From the NCBI GenBank assembly GCA_947472885.1, contig CANJBX010000009.1:1-64000 (forward strand): a DNA stretch of 64,000 bases, written 5' to 3'. Shown here one piece after another: positions 58,637-64,000 of this stretch. Within the stretch, counting starts at the first letter, position 1, and the number at the start of each line of letters is the position of its first letter. The notes beneath the pieces were generated by a model. That model worked only from the letters and a program-made list of their open reading frames with translations. It did no database searches and was not told where the DNA came from. Made by a program: the position numbers and the translations under genes. The DNA comes from Hyphomicrobiaceae bacterium. Lineage in GTDB: Bacteria; Pseudomonadota; Alphaproteobacteria; Rhizobiales; Xanthobacteraceae.

Positions 58637-60142
58637 TCATTGAGATACCGGCTGATTTATGTCGGCTGGCGGCCAGCCGCCGCCGAGTGCCTGGAACAAG
58701 CCGACAATGGCCTGCAACCGGGCGAATCGTACCTGCGCCAGCGTATCCTGAGCCTGAAACAAAGTCTGTTGGGTGGTCAGGACAGTGATGAGATCGACCG
58801 TGCCTTCCCGCAGCCGCTGCTCGGACAGTCCAAACGCCTGCCGGGCCGCCCGCACGACGTCGCCTTGCAGCCGTTCGCGGGTCGCCTGCTGCTGGACCGC
58901 GATCAGCGCCTGCTCGACGTCGCTGAAGGCCGAAAGCACGGCCTTGCGATAGGTCTGCAGGAACTCCTGTTGCCGTCCCTGGGCGAGTTCCAGTTGGCCC
59001 TTTAGCAGGAAGCCGTCAAACACCGGCTGGGTCAGGCTCGCGGCCATCGTGTAGTACCAGGCGCCCGGCCCGAACAGCGTTGCCAGTGCCACGCTCTGGA
59101 AGCCGCGCGTGCCGGTCAGCGAAATACTCGGAAAGAAAGCCGCGCGGGCGGATTCGACGCTGTAGTTCGACGAGGCGAGATCGGCTTCCGCCAGACGAAT
59201 ATCCGGGCGCTGGTTGAGCAATTCGGACGGCAGGCCCGGCGTGACGGCCGGCACCTTGATCGAACCCAGTCCGCCACCGCGCACCGCAAAACCTTCCGGC
59301 GCGCGCCCGACCAATACGGCGAGCGCGGTCGCGTTCTGGCGCAAGGCGATTTCAAGCGGCGGTACGGCGGCACGCTGGGTGGCCAGCAGGCTCTCCTGCT
59401 GCGCGACGTCAAGCTGTGAGGCTGTGCCGACCATGAAACGTTGACGGATGAGCGCGAGCACACGCTCCGCGGATGCGATATTGTCCCGCGCGATCTTCAG
59501 ACGGTCTTGCGCGTTCAGCACCTGGAAATATGTATTCGCAACCGAAGCGATCGCGGTGAGCGCCACCACGTCGCGCGAAAAGCGGCTGGCGACGGCGCTT
59601 TCCTCGCTGGCCAGCAACGCCGCGCGGTTCTTGCCCCAGAAATCGATTTCATAGCTGGCGCTGAGATTGGCGTTGTAGCTCGATGTTTCAGTCGAGCCGG
59701 TGCGGGGTGTCGAACCGCTCGAAGAACTGGTTGCCGGACGTGAACGTGACCCGCTGCCGTTGGCACCGACGCTTGGCAACAGCGCAGCTCTGGAAATGCG
59801 CGCCTGCGCATCGGCCTGCGTGATGCGTGCGACGGCGATGGCGATGTCGAGATTGGCGGTCTGCGCGTCTTCGATCAGCGCAGTGAGTTCCTTGGACCGA
59901 AAGCTGCGCCACCAGTCCAGCGCGGGCAGCGCGTGCCCAGGCTGATGATTGGCGTAGCAATACTTGTCCGGGACTTCGAGTGCGGTGTCCGGCTTTTCAT
60001 AGCCGACGATGCAGCCGGTCAGCGAGAGGCACGCCAGCGCGGCGACAGGCAAGCCACGGCTGTGGCACGCTCGTGCCGTTACGCGCGCAAAATGCCGCCC
60101 CCATCCACGCATACAAACCACGCTCACCACGCCTAGCCACAA
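58637..60142 (-). CDS. NodT-type efflux outer membrane factor lipoprotein
   Basis: Lipobox LSLTGCIVGY; NLDIAIAVARITQADAQARISRAALLPSVGANGSG; SYEIDFWGKNRAALLASEESAVASRFSRDVVALT. Confidence 0.93.
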   Translation of the reverse strand: MWLGVVSVVCMRGWGRHFARVTARACHSRGLPVAALACLSLTGCIVGYEKPDTALEVPDKYCYANHQPGHALPALDWWRSFRSKELTALIEDAQTANLDIAIAVARITQADAQARISRAALLPSVGANGSGSRSRPATSSSSGSTPRTGSTETSSYNANLSASYEIDFWGKNRAALLASEESAVASRFSRDVVALTAIASVANTYFQVLNAQDRLKIARDNIASAERVLALIRQRFMVGTASQLDVAQQESLLATQRAAVPPLEIALRQNATALAVLVGRAPEGFAVRGGGLGSIKVPAVTPGLPSELLNQRPDIRLAEADLASSNYSVESARAAFFPSISLTGTRGFQSVALATLFGPGAWYYTMAASLTQPVFDGFLLKGQLELAQGRQQEFLQTYRKAVLSAFSDVEQALIAVQQQATRERLQGDVVRAARQAFGLSEQRLREGTVDLITVLTTQQTLFQAQDTLAQVRFARLQAIVGLFQALGGGWPPADINQPVSQ

Positions 60143-60230
60143 CGGTTCTCGACGCGGCTATCATAGAGCGTTCTGGCGGGAAGTGATTGTGAATTAGCTG
60201 AAAGGTGTGAATCAGGCAGCGAAAGCGGGC

Positions 60231-60271
60231 GTTTCGGGAACTTCTGGCGGCAGCCATAAAAGTTCCGAAAC
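60231..60271. repeat. Inverted repeat GTTTCGGGAACTT...AAGTTCCGAAAC
   Basis: 12-13-nt arms with a single-G bulge and 16-nt loop, between bfr and the OMF gene. Confidence 0.55.
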
Positions 60272-60278
60272 ATGCCCC

Positions 60279-60303
60279 GCAAGCCGCCGTAGGGGCGGCT
60301 TGC
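60279..60303. terminator. Perfect hairpin GCAAGCCGCC-GTAGG-GGCGGCTTGC downstream of bfr
   Basis: 10-bp perfect stem just after the bfr stop (minus strand); no clear U-tract. Confidence 0.45.
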
Positions 60304-60313
60304 CCGCGAGCGA

Positions 60314-60796
60314 TTAGCCTTCGCTGATCTCGCCAATATGGTGCTGCGAGTACAGCTGGATACCGAGCTTCTCGATGAGGTCGAGCTGGGTCTCGAGGAA
60401 GTCGATGTGGTGTTCCTCGTCCTTCAGGATGCTCTCGAACAGGTCGCGGGTGACATAGTCCTTGACGCCATGGCAGTGGGTCGCGGCTTCCTCGTAGAGC
60501 GCGCGGGCGGACATTTCGGCCTTGAGGTCGCAATCCAGCACTTCCTTGACGTTCTGGCCGATGTGCAGCGGGTCGATCACCTGCATGTTCGGAAAACCGT
60601 CAAGAAACAGGATGCGCGCCACCAGCTTGTCGGCGTGCTGCATTTCCTCGATGGATTCCTTGCGCCACTGCTTCGCCAGCGATGCAAAACCCCAGTGTTC
60701 GAACAGGCGATAATGCAGCCAGTACTGGTTGATAGCCGCCAGCTCGTGGCGGACGCCTTTGTTGAGATATTCGATGACCTTGGCGTCGCCCTTCAT
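60314..60796 (-). CDS. bfr: Bacterioferritin
   Basis: [72 protein letters not shown] (ferroxidase ligands, heme-ligand Met). Confidence 0.97.
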   Translation of the reverse strand: MKGDAKVIEYLNKGVRHELAAINQYWLHYRLFEHWGFASLAKQWRKESIEEMQHADKLVARILFLDGFPNMQVIDPLHIGQNVKEVLDCDLKAEMSARALYEEAATHCHGVKDYVTRDLFESILKDEEHHIDFLETQLDLIEKLGIQLYSQHHIGEISEG

Positions 60797-60886
60797 GGCA
60801 AAATCTCCGGAAAAACTGCGGGTTACTGCTGCAAAGCATCGCGTTCGCCCGACATTGCTTTGTCGCGGCGACGATTACAAGACTAG

Positions 60887-60903
60887 ATTAGAATATTTCT
60901 AGA
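60887..60903. promoter_or_regulatory. ICE-like (Irr) operator upstream of bfr
   Basis: ATTAGAA-TAT-TTCTAGA: 7-3-7 palindrome resembling the rhizobial iron-control element TTTAGAA-N3-TTCTAAA. Confidence 0.55.
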
Positions 60904-60935
60904 GAGGGGATGGCGCCAGACAAGCGATTGAAAAA

Positions 60936-61142
60936 TCAAGTCTTCTGGGCGCCGCCACCGGCAGCAGCAACGGCCAGAGCCTCGTCCATGATGCCGCGGA
61001 TGGTGCGGGCGCAGCGGCCGCACTGCGCGTTGCAGCCGAGGCAGCCATAGACTTTGCAGGTGGAAGGCCTTGAATGTGCTGTGGTTTTGACCGCCGCGCG
61101 GACGTCGTGGTCGGTGATCACGTTGCAAGAGCAAACAATCAT
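60936..61142 (-). CDS. bfd: Bacterioferritin-associated ferredoxin
   Basis: MIVCSCNVITDHDVRAAV...CLGCNAQCGRCARTIRGIMDEAL: CxC...CxxC BFD [2Fe-2S] motif. Confidence 0.93.
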   Translation of the reverse strand: MIVCSCNVITDHDVRAAVKTTAHSRPSTCKVYGCLGCNAQCGRCARTIRGIMDEALAVAAAGGGAQKT

Positions 61143-61222
61143 GGACGTCCCGGCGGCGGTTTTCACGTTTCGCTGCTGATCGAATAGCGCGAATTATTCT
61201 CCGGATGCAAAGGAAATCGCAG

Positions 61223-61239
61223 TTTAAAATCGTTCCAAA
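61223..61239. promoter_or_regulatory. ICE-like (Irr) operator upstream of bfd
   Basis: TTTAAAA-TCG-TTCCAAA matches TTTAGAA-N3-TTCTAAA at 12 of 14 arm positions. Confidence 0.45.
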
Positions 61240-61391
61240 CAACTGCAATCATTGAGCTTTTTGCCTATTGCGAGGTTGTTGCAACGCCGCAAAACCTACA
61301 ATTCCTCTAAACTGGGCGATTTCCCGGACCCGTCATCCCCGCCATTCACCTCTATGCCGGAACAGCAAACGGGTGGCACTGGCTGCGCCGG

Positions 61392-62258
61392 CTAACGCGC
61401 TTTTCCGCCGTCGCAGAACGCTTGCAGCGCCGCCACCTCGTCTGCGGCGGCCGGAATAGACTTGTTCTGTCCGGATGCGATCCGCCCATAGAGTTTCGCG
61501 ATGCCGAGGAACATGTCGCGCGCCGCAGGATCGTCGCCGAGGAATTCGGCGATCTCTTCCATCTCCGCGACCCAGCGATAGGCCTTCGGAAACGCGCCCG
61601 GGATCTGCCGCGAGAACCGCTGCAGGAGTTGCGGCTGGCTCTCGGCCATTTCCTGCCGGAGTTCTTCCGCGCATCCCGCACGCGATGCGCCGAACAGCAG
61701 CGCGATGCCGATGGACGTGACGCCCTTGGTGATGCCGGCATAGGCCATCTTCATCGCGGAGGCCGCGCCGATGTCACCTTTCAGCACGCGGATGTTCAGG
61801 CCATAGGCGGCAAGCCGCTCGACGTCTTTCGCCTGCTTTCCCGACACGTAGATGCCGGGCGCGTAATCGCCGCCGGGCGGTCCGCCGATGATGCCGCCAT
61901 CGACATAGGGCGCGTGCGTCGGCCTGAGAATCTCGCCAATACGCAGCGCGGATTTCGGCGCGATGGCGTTGCAATCGACGTAGATCGGCTTGCGCGCGGC
62001 TTTTGCGAGCGGACCTTTCAGGCGTTCCGCGAGCGCGGCGGCCTCTCCGGGCGGCACCACCGAGAGAATGAAATCCGCCTGCGCCACCATGTCGTCGTCG
62101 CTCGCGACATCCTGCATCTTTGCGTCGGCGGCCCGCGCCTGGCTCGCCGTGCCGCGGCCCCTGAGCGAGGTTAGCACGCGCGCGCCGCGCTCCGACAGGC
62201 GTTTGCCGATGGCCGCGCCCATTTCGCCTGCGGCGATCACAACAATCGTGTCGGCCAT
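61392..62258 (-). CDS. NAD(P)-dependent oxidoreductase, 6-phosphogluconate dehydrogenase-like NAD-binding with DUF1932-type C-terminus
   Basis: TIVVIAAGEMGAAIGKRLSERGARVLTSLRGR; YVDCNAIAPKSALRIGEIL; VDGGIIGGPP. Confidence 0.88.
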   Translation of the reverse strand: MADTIVVIAAGEMGAAIGKRLSERGARVLTSLRGRGTASQARAADAKMQDVASDDDMVAQADFILSVVPPGEAAALAERLKGPLAKAARKPIYVDCNAIAPKSALRIGEILRPTHAPYVDGGIIGGPPGGDYAPGIYVSGKQAKDVERLAAYGLNIRVLKGDIGAASAMKMAYAGITKGVTSIGIALLFGASRAGCAEELRQEMAESQPQLLQRFSRQIPGAFPKAYRWVAEMEEIAEFLGDDPAARDMFLGIAKLYGRIASGQNKSIPAAADEVAALQAFCDGGKAR

Positions 62259-62315
62259 GATGTTTCTCCCTGTCGTTGATTGCTATTGTCGCCGCCCGCG
62301 CCGCACCTGTCGAGC

Positions 62316-63515
62316 ATGACAATGACAACCCTGCCATCCGATCTGCCAGCGAATCTGCAACGCATCGTCGATATGGAATATCCGCGCTTCTCGGCAGGCG
62401 AAATGACGCGCCGGCGCGATGCGGTCGCAGCGTTGCTGAGCAAGGTCGGCGCGGACCATCTGCTGTTCTATGGCGCGGCGCGCGTCGGCGGCAGCGTGCA
62501 ATGGCTGACGCAATGGCCGGTGACGGCGGAAGCCGCCGGCATCTTCACGCCGGGCAAGCAGGACACGCTGCTGGTGCATTACTTCAACCACCTGCCGCTG
62601 GCGAAAAAGCTCGCGTCCGACGCCGAAGTCGCCTGGGGCGGCGAGGGCACGATGATCGCCAGTGCGATTGATGCGCTCAAGCAGCGCGGCGCGAAGCCGG
62701 ATCGCGTCGCATATTTCGGCCCGCTGGGCGTCGAGCAGCATGCGGCGCTGACAGCGCAGTTCGGCACGCTGAAAAATCTCAACCGCGATTATGTGCGGCT
62801 GCGCATGATGAAGTCGGTGGAGGAGATGGACTGGTTTCGCATCGGCGCGCATTTTTCCGATCTCGGCATGATGGCGCTGCGCGACAACCTCAAGCCCGGC
62901 ATCAACGAGCGTGAACTTTCCGACGCCATCGAGCGCGCCTATGTCCGCCACGGCGGCACCAATGCGATCCATTTCATCGGCACGACGTCGATGGCCGCGC
63001 CGAACGTCGCGGTGCCGCGGCAGTTTCCATCGACACGCAAACTCGAAAACGGCGACGTAGTGTTCGCCGAGATCAGCGCGAATTTCTGGGATCACGCGGG
63101 GCAGGTGCTGCGCACGTTCACCTTGGGCGCGGAGCCGACGCAGCTTTATCGCGATTTGCACGCCACGGCGGACGCGGCGTTCGACGCCATCGTGGCGATC
63201 CTCAAGGACGGCACGATGCCGGCGGAAGTCGTCGCGGCGTCAGGGATGATCGAGGCCAACGGCTTCACGACCATCGACGACCTGATGCACGGTTTCGGCG
63301 GCGGTTATTTCGGCCCCATCGTCGGCTCGGCGAGCCGGCCCGCAGGCAAGATTCCCGACATGCCGATCAGGGCCGGCATGATGGTGGTGATCCAGCCGAA
63401 CGTCGCGACGAAGGACGGCATGGCCGGCGTGCAGACCGGCGAGGCGCTATTGATTACAAAGACGGGCGTGGAGCGGATGCACGGGATGGTGAGGGGATTG
63501 GTGATGGTGGGATGA
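62316..63515 (+). CDS. M24-family (Xaa-Pro aminopeptidase/creatinase-fold) protein with degenerate metal-site residues
   Basis: Creatinase N-domain-like region followed by a pita-bread fold region ENGDVVFAEISANFWDHAGQVLRTFTLG...DLMHGFGGGYFGP...MMVVIQPNV. Confidence 0.85.
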   Translation: MTMTTLPSDLPANLQRIVDMEYPRFSAGEMTRRRDAVAALLSKVGADHLLFYGAARVGGSVQWLTQWPVTAEAAGIFTPGKQDTLLVHYFNHLPLAKKLASDAEVAWGGEGTMIASAIDALKQRGAKPDRVAYFGPLGVEQHAALTAQFGTLKNLNRDYVRLRMMKSVEEMDWFRIGAHFSDLGMMALRDNLKPGINERELSDAIERAYVRHGGTNAIHFIGTTSMAAPNVAVPRQFPSTRKLENGDVVFAEISANFWDHAGQVLRTFTLGAEPTQLYRDLHATADAAFDAIVAILKDGTMPAEVVAASGMIEANGFTTIDDLMHGFGGGYFGPIVGSASRPAGKIPDMPIRAGMMVVIQPNVATKDGMAGVQTGEALLITKTGVERMHGMVRGLVMVG

Positions 63516-63645
63516 GTGACTTGCGTAAGCGGGACGACGTAGACTGGGCCGACACAAAGATCGGGGATGGTGTCGGAGCGAGCGCATGACTTTGCTCTCG
63601 AACGCGGGGCGGAAAAAGTCAGGCTTCGCCGAAGGAGCAGACTGA

Positions 63646-64000
63646 GTGGGTGGAGCTGATTTCCTTGATTTGTTGGTCAGGCTGATCGGAGCTGAAGAGG
63701 CCGCGAGATGCGCTCGAAAATTTGGGCCACCGGATGAAGAATTTTACGAGGGAATCAATAATGCGGAGGCCATCGCATTTTACGTCTATTCAACCGCGAA
63801 TGGCTGGCACAGTTACATCAACGCGCAGCTTTGGTCGCGAAAACCGCACCCTGACGTAGTTGCATTTGCTGCAGTTCTAGACAGCGGTATTCACAAGCTG
63901 CCCAGATATACGACCGGCGGCGGCACCGTATATCGCGGCTATCATGCTTCCGATCTCGGCAAGTTCAGTAAACACTACGTGCTTGACGAAATCGTCGCAT
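63646..64000 (+). CDS. Putative ADP-ribosyltransferase (R-S-E class) domain protein, truncated by the window edge
   Basis: GTG start 8 nt after AAGGAG; VGGADFLDLLVRLIGAEEAARCARKFGPPDEEFYEGINNAEAIAFYVYSTANGWHSYINAQLWSRKPHPDVVAFAAVLDSGIHKLPRYTTGGGTVYRGYHASDLGKFSKHYVLDEIVA...; the helical region plus VYRGY matches the ART N-terminal half. Not in the ORF track because it is open at the edge. Confidence 0.6.
   Translation, partial: MGGADFLDLLVRLIGAEEAARCARKFGPPDEEFYEGINNAEAIAFYVYSTANGWHSYINAQLWSRKPHPDVVAFAAVLDSGIHKLPRYTTGGGTVYRGYHASDLGKFSKHYVLDEIVA

Noticed and set aside
1-64000. CRISPR arrays, rRNA operons or prophage modules
   Set aside because: No regularly spaced direct repeats, no rRNA-like sequence and no phage structural or integrase genes were seen.

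Overview
The window is 64 kb of GC-rich, chromosome-like sequence. It is probably from an alphaproteobacterium of the Hyphomicrobiales (Bradyrhizobium/Rhodopseudomonas-like); this is inferred from gene families and repeat type, not from a search. Most of it is housekeeping: gamma-glutamyltransferase, 180-kDa NAD-glutamate dehydrogenase, purH, rsmB, acs, gpsA-tsaD, a hemC-hemD-mitofilin-hemY cluster, tRNA-Thr(CGU), an MdtABC-like RND operon with a NodT-type outer membrane factor, and bfr-bfd. About 30.3-43.5 kb is an accessory-looking catabolic/uptake island: two Bug solute receptors, a luciferase-like monooxygenase, two tandem GMC oxidoreductases, an SDR, a CaiB-type CoA-transferase, a flavin reductase, a branched-chain amino-acid type ABC receptor and a fused LivH-LivM permease without ATPases. 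The observations most worth a second look are: (i) a tandem pair of outer-membrane proteins that each fuse an Omp25-like small beta-barrel to an OprB-like porin, one copy split by an in-frame TAA; (ii) an in-frame TAA at codon 42 of the glutamate dehydrogenase; (iii) a chemoreceptor whose near-invariant hairpin tip reads VGGARAG instead of VEAARAG; (iv) a terminator hairpin that buries the Shine-Dalgarno of the next gene; (v) a truncated ORF at the right edge resembling an R-S-E ADP-ribosyltransferase; and (vi) the island itself. No CRISPR array or rRNA was seen. All calls come from reading the sequence and the ORF translations; no database search was run.
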